A DNA stretch of 64,000 nt from Paracoccus denitrificans (GTDB taxonomy: Bacteria > Pseudomonadota > Alphaproteobacteria > Rhodobacterales > Rhodobacteraceae). The notes under the pieces were generated by a model. It had not been told where the DNA came from. It ran no database searches and saw only the letters and a program-made list of their open reading frames with translations. Where the stretch lies: the NCBI RefSeq assembly GCF_900100045.1, contig NZ_FNEA01000007.1:124001-188000 (forward strand). The letters run 5' to 3'. This document shows, one piece after another, positions 54,185 through 63,624 of the stretch; position 1 is the stretch's first letter; each line of letters starts with the position of its first letter. The translations under genes and the position numbers were made by a program.

Positions 54185-55315
54185 TCAGCGTCCCTTGTCC
54201 TCGGCCACTCCGGCGACATTGCGGAATTCCTTCATTCCTCCAGGCGCCAGTTCCTCCATCAGTTGCAGGAAGTTCATCGGCACCATCTTCTTCATCCGCC
54301 GCGCCAGATGCGGCAGCGGCGAGGCAGGTTCGTTGCGGTCGTAGAAATCGATGATGAGGTCGAGACAGGTCTCGACCTCGGCGCGTGTGGCCAGCCTTGC
54401 CGGCAGGCCCGCTGATACGGACGCGAAGGGAACGGCCGCAGGTGCGGGCATCGGGGCGGGGGGCGCCGCGGGTGCGTCGGTTTCCGCCTGCGCCGCCGGC
54501 TGCGCGGCATGGCTGAACTGGGCCTGCGGGCTGGCCAGCGTCGCCGCCATCCGCTCCAGCAGCCGCCGCAGCGCCGGAAAGCGGGTCGGCGGGTCGTCCC
54601 CGATGCGGGCGGCCAGGGCCGTTTCCAGCCGGGCGAGCGCCTCCAGCGAGGCGGCAAGCCCTGCCTCCAGCCCCGCCACCGCCTCGGGCTCCATGTCGCG
54701 CGAGGCGCGGCAGGCGGTCAGCACCCGCGTCACCCTTGCGTCATGAAGCGCCGCGCGCTCGGCCTGTTCGGCGGCGGAAAGGCCGGTCGGCCCCTCGGCG
54801 GCCAGGACCGAGGGCGTGACCGTGCCCGCCGCCAGATCCCCGCCCGAGACCACCGGCAGGCCGCGCGGGGCAAGCATGGTATTGAACTCCAGATCGCCCA
54901 GGATCCCCGCATCGGCATTCTCGATCTGGTAAAGCGCGTTGATGCGGCGCAGCGCGGCTTCGCGCACAAGCTGGCCTTCCCGCAAGGCGGGGTGCAGGTG
55001 GTCCCACCAAGTCTCCAGCGTGCCGGCCAGCAGGTCCAGCCCCTCGGCCAGTCCCTCGGGGCCGCGCATGTTGGTCATGATCCGTGCCACGATGACCAGC
55101 AGGCGCAGGTCGCGGCCGGTCTGGGCCAGCGCCTCGGCCTCGTCCAGCAGATGCGCCCAGTCCAGCGCCACGTCGCCGGTATTGCCCTTGGCCAGCTGCT
55201 CGGCCCGGGTCGCCCGAGAGGCCCCGTCCAGCGCCCGCGCGAGAGCCAGAAATCTCATGTCGTTGCGAAGATCCGATCCGGCGGAATCCGGCACGGAAAG
55301 CGGGGCGAGAAACAT
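54185..55315 (-). CDS. tssA: T6SS cap/assembly protein TssA (ImpA type)
   Basis: 376 residues. The N-terminal ImpA_N domain (about 1-180) begins FLAPLSVPDSAGSDLRNDMR and contains ETWWDHLHPAL; the C-terminal part ends in the short VasJ/ImpA type region with LPHLARRMKKMVPMNFLQLM. TssA guides baseplate and sheath assembly. The ATG at 55315 with AGAAGG upstream starts where family members begin; an in-frame ATG at 55393 is the alternative. It is separated from the kinase gene by 130 bp, which may hold the structural operon's own promoter. Confidence 0.92.
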   Translation of the reverse strand: MFLAPLSVPDSAGSDLRNDMRFLALARALDGASRATRAEQLAKGNTGDVALDWAHLLDEAEALAQTGRDLRLLVIVARIMTNMRGPEGLAEGLDLLAGTLETWWDHLHPALREGQLVREAALRRINALYQIENADAGILGDLEFNTMLAPRGLPVVSGGDLAAGTVTPSVLAAEGPTGLSAAEQAERAALHDARVTRVLTACRASRDMEPEAVAGLEAGLAASLEALARLETALAARIGDDPPTRFPALRRLLERMAATLASPQAQFSHAAQPAAQAETDAPAAPPAPMPAPAAVPFASVSAGLPARLATRAEVETCLDLIIDFYDRNEPASPLPHLARRMKKMVPMNFLQLMEELAPGGMKEFRNVAGVAEDKGR

Positions 55316-55445
55316 AGGAGAAACCTTCTCAAAGGCCACATTATGTTCTTCTCGGAATGGGAAAATCATCTCACGGACCGAGGCTTTGCGCAATGAAATC
55401 CTGCGGATCGGCCGATATGCCCTGACCGTGGGAACAGACGAGCCG

Positions 55446-57551
55446 TCAGGGTCGCAGGTCTAGGATGCGATGGGTGGCGGCCAGAATCAGGTCCGGCCGG
55501 GCCGCGCGGCGTGCCGCCAGCGCCTCGGCAAAGGCGGCGGCGGATTCGTCGCCCGGGCGGCGTTCGTCGAAAAGCGGGCCGCGGGTCACGAAGGCGAAGA
55601 TCCCCGCCTTGCCGAAATCGCGGTCGTTGACGCGAAAGGCGATGCGCCCCTGGCCCAGGCCGGGATCGTCGGCAGGCCACAGCACGCGCACGCGGCGCAG
55701 CGTGCCCTCGGGCCGGCCGATGCGGTCCAGCCGGGTTTCCTGGTCGCCGGCATTGGGCAGCACGTTGAAGACCTGGCCGGTTTCCTCGACCGCGACCCAA
55801 AGCTCTGCCTCGGGCGTGGCCGCCAATTCGGCGGGGATCAGCACATCGGCCACCGGATTGTCGCCGGGCCGATAGATCCCGGTCAGCGAGGGCTCGGGCC
55901 GCTTCGCCTCGGCCAGGCGGATGCCGATGCCGCCCTCGGGCAGGTCCGAGGCCGCGGCGAGGATCCTGCAGAGCGAGGGGCTGAGCGTCTCGACCTCCAG
56001 TCGCAGGGTGCGGTCGCCAAGCGCCGGGCGCAGCGTCTCGGCCAGCGCCGTGGCGGCGGCTGCATCGGGCAAGGCGCCGCGGATCGTCACGCCGGCGCCG
56101 GGCGGGGCGCCCCCTTGCGGCAGGTCGCTGGCCAGCGGGCCGCAGCTGGCGGCATGGGCCAGCAGCGCGTCCAGATCGGCCGGCATCAGCAGGGCGGGGG
56201 CGGCGGCCAGCCGCGCCACCAGTTCCATGCCGGTCGCCTGCGCCCATTCGGCCAGCCGGGCGGCGGCTGCGTCGCGCTCGGCCGGGGTGGCGGCGGTGCC
56301 GGTGACCTCGGCGCGCATGTCGGTGACCAGAACCGTCCAGTCCTGCAGCCCTTGCAGTGCCGGGAAAAGCCGCTCCACCGCCTCGGCCCAGCCCGGTGTC
56401 GGCATGCCGCGCGCCGGGGACAGCGCGTCCGGCGGCGGATCGCCTCCGTTTGCGGCGGCGAAGGCGGCCGCGATTCGTCCGGCGCTGGCGGTATCCGGTG
56501 CCGGCCCGGCCAGCCGGGGCGCCTCGCCGCCCGCCGCCTCCAGCCGCCAAGGCTGGACCAGCGGCAGGTCGGGGACCAGCAGCGACCTTGCCGCGAAGAA
56601 TCCGCCCGCCAGCACCACGGCCAGCACCAGCAGGATAATCCCTATCCGACCGCGCCCACCCCCTGCCCGACGCTGCTGCGGCCGCGGGGTGGCGCCCTTG
56701 CGGGCCGGCGCGGCCTCGGCCCCCTTCAGCAGCGCATCCAGCCGTGCCACCACCGCCGCGGCCGAGGGCGCGCGCTCGGCGATGCGCGGCGCCGAAAGCC
56801 ACAGGATCAGCCCCGCAAGGGGCTCGGGCAGGCCGGTCACGTCCAAGGTCTCGGCCTTGCGCCGGATCATCTCGCCGGGCGTCGCGCCGGCAAAGGGCAC
56901 CTCGCCCCGCGCCGCCGCCAGCAGCAACGCGCCAAGCGCATAGAGGTCGCTGGCCGGCTCGGCCTTGCCGTCGAACTGTTCGGGCGCGGCATATTCGTAT
57001 TTGCCGGCGAACTGGTTGCCGACGACCGTATGCGCGCCGGCGGCGGTGTCCTTGGCGATGCCGAAGTCGATCACCGTCGCGCCCTCGACCCGGCCGTCGC
57101 GCAGGATCACGTTGTCCGGCGACAGGTCGCGATGCACCACGCCGCGGGCATGGGCGGCCACCAGCCCCTCGGCCACGCGATGCGCCACGATCAGCAATTC
57201 GCGCATCCCCAGCCGCCGCTCGGCCATCGCCTCGGACAGGGCCGGGCCGTCGATGAAGTCCATCACCAGGAAGACATGGCCCTCGGGCGTGCGCGAGCAG
57301 TCGCTGTAGCGCACCACGGCATCGTGCAGGATGTCGCGCATCGCCTCTTCGCGGCGCATCAGCTCCAGATAGCCCTCGTCGCCCGAGAATCCGGCCGAAA
57401 GCGCCTTGATCGCCACCACCCGGCCGGTGACCAGGCTTTTCGCGCGATAGACCTCGCCGGTGCCGCCGCGCCCCAACACACCCTCGACGGTCCAGGTGTT
57501 GTTGAGCACCTGGCCCTCGTGGAAGATGTCCCCCGGCAGGGCCGGGATCAT
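55446..57551 (-). CDS. ppkA: T6SS-linked Ser/Thr protein kinase (PpkA-like)
   Basis: 701 residues. A Hanks-type kinase domain (about 10-290) has GRGGTGEVY, the ATP lysine Lys49 (VVAIKAL), the catalytic HRDLSPDN (Asp142) and DFGIAKD (Asp162). A membrane helix (about 336-358) is followed by a periplasmic domain whose end resembles DUF4384 (ELWVAVEETGQVFNVLPN). It probably phosphorylates the FHA protein to activate secretion. The ATG at 57551 has AAAAGGA nine bases upstream and is preferred over one at 57647. It is divergent from clpV. Confidence 0.88.
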   Translation of the reverse strand: MIPALPGDIFHEGQVLNNTWTVEGVLGRGGTGEVYRAKSLVTGRVVAIKALSAGFSGDEGYLELMRREEAMRDILHDAVVRYSDCSRTPEGHVFLVMDFIDGPALSEAMAERRLGMRELLIVAHRVAEGLVAAHARGVVHRDLSPDNVILRDGRVEGATVIDFGIAKDTAAGAHTVVGNQFAGKYEYAAPEQFDGKAEPASDLYALGALLLAAARGEVPFAGATPGEMIRRKAETLDVTGLPEPLAGLILWLSAPRIAERAPSAAAVVARLDALLKGAEAAPARKGATPRPQQRRAGGGRGRIGIILLVLAVVLAGGFFAARSLLVPDLPLVQPWRLEAAGGEAPRLAGPAPDTASAGRIAAAFAAANGGDPPPDALSPARGMPTPGWAEAVERLFPALQGLQDWTVLVTDMRAEVTGTAATPAERDAAAARLAEWAQATGMELVARLAAAPALLMPADLDALLAHAASCGPLASDLPQGGAPPGAGVTIRGALPDAAAATALAETLRPALGDRTLRLEVETLSPSLCRILAAASDLPEGGIGIRLAEAKRPEPSLTGIYRPGDNPVADVLIPAELAATPEAELWVAVEETGQVFNVLPNAGDQETRLDRIGRPEGTLRRVRVLWPADDPGLGQGRIAFRVNDRDFGKAGIFAFVTRGPLFDERRPGDESAAAFAEALAARRAARPDLILAATHRILDLRP

Positions 57552-57723
57552 CGCGGCAGTTCCTTTTGCGGCAGGTTGCCCATCGCCGGCTCCTTGCGAA
57601 AGGATTTCCGAAAGTCGCGGTTTTGCAATACACTTCCCTAGGGTCATTTTCCCCCCGAGCTTGCCCGTGGCAAGCCCGATTTATCGCTCCGGTTCTTTTG
57701 CCAGCTTCGCAAGGATGGCCAGG
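57552..57723. promoter_or_regulatory. Divergent intergenic region between ppkA and clpV
   Basis: 172 bp between two divergent T6SS units, so both promoters should lie here. The stretch 57600-57700 is less GC-rich than its flanks. No repeat or sigma-54-type GG-N10-GC element was identified by eye. Confidence 0.4.
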
Positions 57724-60471
57724 ATGACGACCGTGACGCCCCGCGCCCCCGCCAGAGGTTCCAGAGAGACGGTCAAGCGCAAGGAGCTGGTCGGCCGGCT
57801 GGACCCGCTGTGCCTGCGGGCGTTTTCCGACGGCGCGCGCAACGCCAAGGCGCGCGGCAATCCTTATGTCGAGCTGGTGCATTTCATTGCCGCGCTGGCC
57901 GGGATGCCGGATTCGGACCTGTCGCTGATCGCCGCGGCGGCCGGGGTCGACGCCGCCCGGCTGGAGGGCGACCTGGCCCGGGCGCTGGACGCCCTGCCGC
58001 GTGGCGCCAGCGCGGTCGAGGAGTTTTCCGACCACATCTTTCACGCCATCCAGGAGGGCTGGACCCTGGCCGCGCTGGAGGGCGGCACCGATCGGGTGCG
58101 TTCGGGCGACATCCTGGTCGCCTGCCTCAAGACCCCGGTGCTGGAGGGGTTGCTGCTGCGCATCAGCCCGGAGTTCGGCCGCATCGACCCCGACCGCATG
58201 GCGCCGGACCTGCCCGGCATCCTGGCCGGCTCGGCCGAGGCGGAGGGGACGGCCCCGCCCGAGATGGCGCCGGCCAACGTGCCGAAACCGCCCGAGGGGG
58301 CGCTGGCGAAATACGCCACCAACCTGACCGAGCGGGCGCGGGCCGGCAAGATCGACCCGGTGGTCGGCCGCGACCCGGAAATCCGCCAGATCATCGACAT
58401 CCTGATGCGGCGGCGGCAGAACAACCCGATCCTGACCGGCGAGGCAGGGGTGGGCAAGACCGCCGTGGTCGAGGGCTTTGCCCTGCGGCTGGCGCGCGGC
58501 GACGTGCCGCCGCAACTGGCCGCGGTCGATCTGTGGCTGCTGGACATCGGGCTGATGCAGGCCGGCGCCAGCGTCAAGGGCGAGTTCGAAAAGCGGCTGA
58601 AATCGGTGATCGACGAGGTGCAGGCTTCGGTGAAATCGGTGATCCTGTTCATCGACGAGGCGCATACGCTGATCGGTGCCGGCGGCGCGGCGGGAACGGG
58701 CGATGCCGCGAACCTGCTGAAACCCGCGCTGGCGCGGGGCGAGTTGCGCACCGTCGCCGCCACCACCTGGGCCGAATACAAGCAGCATATCGAAAAGGAT
58801 CCGGCGCTGACCCGGCGCTTTCAGGTGGTGAAGGTCGAGGAGCCATCGGAGGCGGCCGCCGTCGAGATGCTGCGCGGCGTGGCGGGCGTGCTGGAAAAGC
58901 ACCACCGGGTCGAGATCCTGGACGAGGCGATCGGGGCCGCGGTTTCGCTGTCGCATCGCTATATCCCGGCGCGGCAATTGCCGGACAAGGCGATCAGCCT
59001 TCTCGACACCGCCTGCGCCCGCGTCGCCGTCAGCCAGCACGCCACGCCCGCCGAGTTGGAGGATCTGGAGCGTCGCCTGCAGGCGCTGGAGATCGAGGCG
59101 GGCATCATCGCCCGCGAGGCCGCCATCGGGATCGACACGACCGAGCGCCAGGCCGCCAACGACGCCGCCCGCACCGCGACGGAGGCCGAGCGCGCGGCCG
59201 CGCTGGAACGCTGGGAGGCGGAAAAGGCGCTGGTCTCGGACATCCTGACCTTGCGGGCCGAGTTGCGCGGCGAGGGCATGGCACTGGACGAGACGGGGGC
59301 GAACGAGGCGGGGGCGGATACGGACGGCGCTGATAGGTTGCCCCCAGCCTCTGCGGAAACCGAGGCGGCCGACCCCCCCGACACCGCCGCGCGGCTGGCA
59401 CTTTTGCGCACCAAGATGGCCGAACTGGCCGAAAGGCAGGGTGAGCGGCCCTTGATCCTGCCCTCGGTGGACCGGCTGGCGGTGGGGGCGGTGGTGCAGG
59501 ACTGGACCGGCATCCCGCTGGGCCGGATGCTGGCCAGCCAGACCGAGCGCGCGCTGGGCCTTGCGGGCCTGCTCGCGCAGCGCGTCGTCGGTCAGGACCA
59601 TGCCATGGCCACCATCGCCAGCCGCATCCAGACCGGCATGGCCGGGCTGGGCGCGCCGGAAAAGCCGATGGGCGTCTTCATGCTCTGCGGTCCCTCGGGC
59701 GTCGGCAAGACCGAGACCGCGCTGGCGCTGGCCGACGCGCTTTACGGCGGCGAGCAGAACCTGATTTCCATCAACATGAGCGAGTTCCAGGAGGCGCATA
59801 CCGTCTCGACCCTCAAGGGCGCGCCGCCGGGCTATGTCGGCTATGGCAAGGGCGGCGTGCTGACCGAGGCGGTGCGGCGCCGGCCCTATTCGGTGATCCT
59901 GCTCGACGAGGTGGAAAAGGCCCATCCCGACGTGCACGAGATCTTTTTCCAGGTCTTCGACAAGGGGATGATGGACGACAGCGAGGGGCGGCGGATCGAC
60001 TTTCGCAACACGCTGATCCTGATGACCTCGAATGTCGGCACCGACGAGATCATGGCGCTGACCGATGCCGGCCGCACCCGGGTCGAGATCGACAGCCTGT
60101 CGGCCGCGCTGCGCCCGCCCTTGCTGAAGGTGTTTCCCCCGGCGCTGCTGGGGCGGCTGGTGACGATTCCCTACCTGCCGCTTTCGGATGCGATGATCGA
60201 GGCCATCGCCGGGCAGAAGCTGGCCGGCATCGGCCGCAGGCTGGCCGCCGCGCATGGCGCCGAACTGGTGATCGGCGCGGGAGTCATGGAGCAGATCCGC
60301 GCCCGCTGCACCGAGGTCGAATCGGGCGGCCGCATGATCGACGCCATCCTGACCGGCGCGATCCTGCCCGAACTCAGCCGCCGGGTGCTGGATGCCAGGC
60401 TGGAAGGGCGCGGCATCGGCAGGGTGACGGTGACCGGCGGGCCGGACGGCTTCGGCTATGCGCTGGACTGA
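57724..60471 (+). CDS. clpV: T6SS sheath-recycling ATPase ClpV (TssH)
   Basis: 915 residues. An N-terminal Clp repeat region (about 20-165) is followed by AAA domain 1 (Walker A GEAGVGKT from residue 239, LFIDEAHTLIGAGG), a coiled-coil middle domain (about 430-570, with an acidic insert) and AAA domain 2 (Walker A GPSGVGKT from 656, NMSEFQEAHTVS, GAPPGYVGYGKGG). The AxxGTG-type loop and ClpV features distinguish it from ClpB. It disassembles contracted TssBC sheaths. The ATG at 57724 has AAGG nine bases upstream; ATG 57715 is a less likely start. Confidence 0.95.
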   Translation: MTTVTPRAPARGSRETVKRKELVGRLDPLCLRAFSDGARNAKARGNPYVELVHFIAALAGMPDSDLSLIAAAAGVDAARLEGDLARALDALPRGASAVEEFSDHIFHAIQEGWTLAALEGGTDRVRSGDILVACLKTPVLEGLLLRISPEFGRIDPDRMAPDLPGILAGSAEAEGTAPPEMAPANVPKPPEGALAKYATNLTERARAGKIDPVVGRDPEIRQIIDILMRRRQNNPILTGEAGVGKTAVVEGFALRLARGDVPPQLAAVDLWLLDIGLMQAGASVKGEFEKRLKSVIDEVQASVKSVILFIDEAHTLIGAGGAAGTGDAANLLKPALARGELRTVAATTWAEYKQHIEKDPALTRRFQVVKVEEPSEAAAVEMLRGVAGVLEKHHRVEILDEAIGAAVSLSHRYIPARQLPDKAISLLDTACARVAVSQHATPAELEDLERRLQALEIEAGIIAREAAIGIDTTERQAANDAARTATEAERAAALERWEAEKALVSDILTLRAELRGEGMALDETGANEAGADTDGADRLPPASAETEAADPPDTAARLALLRTKMAELAERQGERPLILPSVDRLAVGAVVQDWTGIPLGRMLASQTERALGLAGLLAQRVVGQDHAMATIASRIQTGMAGLGAPEKPMGVFMLCGPSGVGKTETALALADALYGGEQNLISINMSEFQEAHTVSTLKGAPPGYVGYGKGGVLTEAVRRRPYSVILLDEVEKAHPDVHEIFFQVFDKGMMDDSEGRRIDFRNTLILMTSNVGTDEIMALTDAGRTRVEIDSLSAALRPPLLKVFPPALLGRLVTIPYLPLSDAMIEAIAGQKLAGIGRRLAAAHGAELVIGAGVMEQIRARCTEVESGGRMIDAILTGAILPELSRRVLDARLEGRGIGRVTVTGGPDGFGYALD

Positions 60472-60479
60472 GGCGCGCC

Positions 60480-61580
60480 GTGCAGATTTTCGACCAGACC
60501 GGCTTTCCCCATCAGATGGGGACCGGCATGGACGTGGCCGGGCAAGGCTACATGCTGCTGGTGGTCAAGGGCAGCTTCGCCTTTCCCGACCGTGAAACCG
60601 ACCCGCCCCTGCCGCTGAAGGACCAGCGTCCGCTGGTCATGGCCGACGAATATACCGGCGCGCCGGGCTTTTCCGCGCCGCTTTGGGAAAGCGATTTCGC
60701 CTTTCGCAAGCCCTTCTGCGATGTGGTGCTGAACGGCGCCGCCCATGCACCGGACGGCCGCCCGGTCGAGCGGCTGCGCGTCGGGCTGGCGGTGGGCAAC
60801 TGGTCCAAGCAGCTCGACGTGGTCGGCCAGCGCGAATGGCGCGTGCTGGGGCCGGCCATCGCCGCGACCCGGCCCTATCCCTTCACGCGGATGCCGTTTT
60901 CCTATGACACGGCCTTCGGCGGTCCCGACCGCAGCCGTCCACCCGGTCCCGACGTGCCGGTCCATGCCGCCAATCCGGTCGGGCTGGGCTGGGCCACCGC
61001 CTCGGGCGGCAGTCCGGCCGGGCTCGCGCTGCCCAATACCGAGGCGCCGGGGCAGGAGATCACCTCGCCCTATGGCGACTGGCAGCCGATGGCGCTGGGG
61101 CCTTATGGGCGCGGCTGGCCGCTGCGCCTGCCCTATGGCGGCACCTATGACGAGCGCTGGGTGGCCGAGACCGCGCCCTTCCTGCCGCGGGATTTCGATG
61201 AGCGCTACTACCAGATGGCGCCGCCCGACCAGCAGATCGCGCCGCCCGCGCCCTTTACCCCGGTGGTGCTGGTGCATCTGACCCCGCGCGGGCGCGAGGC
61301 GTTCCGTCTGCCCGACACCCGGCTGCCGTTCCGGGTCTGGCGCGGGCGCGAATGCTGCCTCGACACCGCGGCGCTGCCCGACACGCTGGCCATCGATGCC
61401 GAGGCGCGGGTTTTCATGCTGAGCTGGCGCGTGCAGGTGCCGATCCGCCGCACCATCGCCGAATTCTCGCGCGCATGGATCGGATCGCCGACTGCCGCCA
61501 TGCTGCGGGCCGAGCGCGAGGGGCGCGGCTATATCCGCCTGGCGGCCGTTCCGGGCGAGGGCGAGGGGGATGGCCCATGA
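60480..61580 (+). CDS. DUF2169 protein, probable T6SS effector adaptor
   Basis: 366 residues from a GTG 8 bp after clpV. The sequence follows the DUF2169 pattern: an N-terminal MLLVVKGSFAFP-type strand region, MPFSYDTAFGGPDRS, NPVGLGWATASGG and FLPRDFDERYYQMAPPDQQI. In Agrobacterium a DUF2169 protein is needed to load a PAAR-linked DNase effector (Tde2) onto VgrG. It would play that part here for the DUF4150 protein two genes on. It overlaps the next gene as ATGA. Confidence 0.85.
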   Translation: MQIFDQTGFPHQMGTGMDVAGQGYMLLVVKGSFAFPDRETDPPLPLKDQRPLVMADEYTGAPGFSAPLWESDFAFRKPFCDVVLNGAAHAPDGRPVERLRVGLAVGNWSKQLDVVGQREWRVLGPAIAATRPYPFTRMPFSYDTAFGGPDRSRPPGPDVPVHAANPVGLGWATASGGSPAGLALPNTEAPGQEITSPYGDWQPMALGPYGRGWPLRLPYGGTYDERWVAETAPFLPRDFDERYYQMAPPDQQIAPPAPFTPVVLVHLTPRGREAFRLPDTRLPFRVWRGRECCLDTAALPDTLAIDAEARVFMLSWRVQVPIRRTIAEFSRAWIGSPTAAMLRAEREGRGYIRLAAVPGEGEGDGP

Positions 61581-62641
61581 TCGGCGTGCTGGCGGCGGGC
61601 ATGGTGACGGCGGTGGGGCTCGATTGGGTCGCCTCGGCGGCGGCGATGCGGGCGCGGCTGGATGGGTTCGCCGAGACGCGCTTCATCGCCCCGGGCGGCT
61701 GGCGCATCGGTGCGCCGGTGCCCTTGCCCCGCAACTGGATCGGCCAGCGGCGCATGGCGCATCTGGCCGCCGGCGCGGTGGCCGACATCCTGCGCCAGGA
61801 GCCCGCCGCCACCGAGGCTGCGCTGATCCTGTGCCTGGCCGAAGAGGGCCGCCCCGGTCGCCCGGTGCAAGACCCCTCGGCCTTGCTGCGCATGCTGTCC
61901 CAGATCCTGGGCCTGCCCGAGCGGCGGGCGCATGTGGTGGCGCATGGCCGGCCCTCGGGCTTCGTCGGGCTGGAACGGGCGCGGCGCATGATCGCGGCGG
62001 GACAGGCGGGGCGGGTGATCCTGCTGGGGCTCGACAGCTATCTGACCGGGCCGGCGCTGGCGCATTACGCCGGCCTTGAGCGACTGCTTCAGAACGGCAA
62101 TGCCGACGGCTTCATCCCCGGCGAGGCGGCGGCGGCGGTGCTGCTGGGGCCGGGGGGCGCCTTGCGGCTGACCGGGCTGGGGCTGGCGCGCGAGGCGGCC
62201 TTTCTGGGCAATGCGCGTGGCGAGGACGGCGCGGACCTGCCCCTGCGCGGCGACGGCATGGCGGCCGCCTATCGCGCCGCGCTGGCAGAGGCCGAGACCG
62301 ATCTCGCCCATGTCGAATACCGCATCTCGGACCTGCCGGGCGAGCAGCATTTCTTCCGCCAAGCCGCGCTGATGACCTTGCGGCTGGAACGCGGCCGGAC
62401 CGCCTTTCAGGATCTGTGGAGCCCGGCCGAGAGCCTGGGCAATATCGGCGCGGCGGCGGTGCCGGCGATGCTGGGCATGGCGCTGGCGGCGGTGCGCAAG
62501 GGCTATGCCCCCGGCTCGCCGGTGCTGGTCGAGGCCTCGGGCGACGATGGTGCCTGCGGGGCGGCGGTGCTGCACGAGGCGCGCGGCCCGGCCCGGCGCG
62601 TCTCGGCCGAGGACCGCCTTGCCACGGGGGCGGTGCGATGA
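61577..62641 (+). CDS. Ketosynthase/thiolase-fold protein of the T6SS cargo module, probably non-catalytic
   Basis: 354 residues with the beta-ketoacyl synthase fold pattern: GMVTAVGLDW at the start, RARRMIAAGQAGRVILLGLD, then DGFIPGEAAAAVLLGP (compare DGFVLGEGA in FabF) and SLGNIGAAAVPAML near the end. Where condensing enzymes have the nucleophile Cys, this protein has AHGRPSGF (residues 122-129), and the usual catalytic His of the GHxxGAAG loop is Asn. It is thus probably a scaffold or carrier-binding protein. Four-base overlaps (ATGA) with genes on both sides imply coupled expression. Confidence 0.72.
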   Translation: MIGVLAAGMVTAVGLDWVASAAAMRARLDGFAETRFIAPGGWRIGAPVPLPRNWIGQRRMAHLAAGAVADILRQEPAATEAALILCLAEEGRPGRPVQDPSALLRMLSQILGLPERRAHVVAHGRPSGFVGLERARRMIAAGQAGRVILLGLDSYLTGPALAHYAGLERLLQNGNADGFIPGEAAAAVLLGPGGALRLTGLGLAREAAFLGNARGEDGADLPLRGDGMAAAYRAALAEAETDLAHVEYRISDLPGEQHFFRQAALMTLRLERGRTAFQDLWSPAESLGNIGAAAVPAMLGMALAAVRKGYAPGSPVLVEASGDDGACGAAVLHEARGPARRVSAEDRLATGAVR

Positions 62642-63624
62642 GCGGGGTTTTCGCCAACGGGCTGGAGATCAGCGGCAAGGCGGTCAACGCCCAGACCATC
62701 GCCGCCTTTCCCGACACCTGCTTCACCCCGCCCGAGAACCCGGCGACCCCGCCGGGCGTGCCGGTGCCCTATCCCAGCTTCGGCGTCGCCTCGGACACGG
62801 AAAACGGCACCGGGACGGTGTTCATCGGCGGCAAGACGGTGAACATCAAGAACAAGTCCGACGTCAGCCGCACCTCGGGGACCGAGGCGGGATGCGCGGC
62901 GAAAAAGGGCATTATCACCTCGAAGAACACCGGCAAGAAATATTTCAACTCTTGGTCGAACGACGTGAAGTTCGACGGCGAGCCGGTGATCCGCTTTTCC
63001 GACCTTGCCACGCATAATCACGCCTCGCCCGGCGGGCAGACGCCGCCCTGGGCCGAGATCTGTGCGGCCAATTTCAGCGATACCAATTGCGTGACGCTGC
63101 TGAACGACCTGGGAATGCAGGTTCACGAGCATGGTGACAGCCCCTGCAACTCCGAGCAGACCGGCAAGGAATCCGAGCATCCATTCGAGAACCAGATGTT
63201 TCAGCAGGCCCGCGGCGGTCCGAACTACAAGCCATGGGGGAGCTATGATGTCGACAAGGCCCCCTGCGTCTGCATGCAGTCCCGCCATCTGGGCGACAAC
63301 AATACCCCCAAAAGGGGCAAGGGCAGCAAGAAGGAGACGCCGCACAATCTCAAGACGACGGCGATCAGGGAGTATCTGGCCGACAATCCCCGTCCGACTC
63401 TCGGCGATGCGATCGCCGAGACGCAACAGGCCTATGACGCTCACCACGAATGCCTGCAAGATGAGGACGAGAAAACCAGGGAGCACGCGCTCGAATGCCT
63501 GAAACTGATCCTGCTGGCCTATCTGCAGAGCGTGGCGCCCAAGAAGAAGGGGGCCGACGGAAAGCTTAGGCCGCAGACGCACGAAGAACTTCTCAGCACA
63601 AGAGTGAGGTCACAAAGTGGCTAA
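62638..63624 (+). CDS. DUF4150 PAAR-like T6SS tip protein with unrecognised C-terminal domain (putative effector)
   Basis: 328 residues. The N-terminal part (1-145) is a DUF4150/PAAR-like domain: VFANGLEISGKAVNAQT, PYPSFGVASDTENGTGTVFIGGKTV and DVSRTSGTEAGC. It would sit on the VgrG tip. Residues 146-328 have no motif I recognise; they are rich in Lys, Asp, His and Cys (PCVCMQS, YDAHHECLQD) and the DNA there is less GC-rich than the N-terminal half, as expected for a swapped toxin module. The gene overlaps the ketosynthase-like gene by 4 bp and the following gene by 8 bp. Toxin function is inferred from context. Confidence 0.78.
   Translation: MSGVFANGLEISGKAVNAQTIAAFPDTCFTPPENPATPPGVPVPYPSFGVASDTENGTGTVFIGGKTVNIKNKSDVSRTSGTEAGCAAKKGIITSKNTGKKYFNSWSNDVKFDGEPVIRFSDLATHNHASPGGQTPPWAEICAANFSDTNCVTLLNDLGMQVHEHGDSPCNSEQTGKESEHPFENQMFQQARGGPNYKPWGSYDVDKAPCVCMQSRHLGDNNTPKRGKGSKKETPHNLKTTAIREYLADNPRPTLGDAIAETQQAYDAHHECLQDEDEKTREHALECLKLILLAYLQSVAPKKKGADGKLRPQTHEELLSTRVRSQSG

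Noticed and set aside
55366..60255. A 1600-residue leftward open frame across clpV and ppkA
   Set aside because: Opposite to clpV and out of frame with ppkA, with no domain; both strands are explained by real genes.
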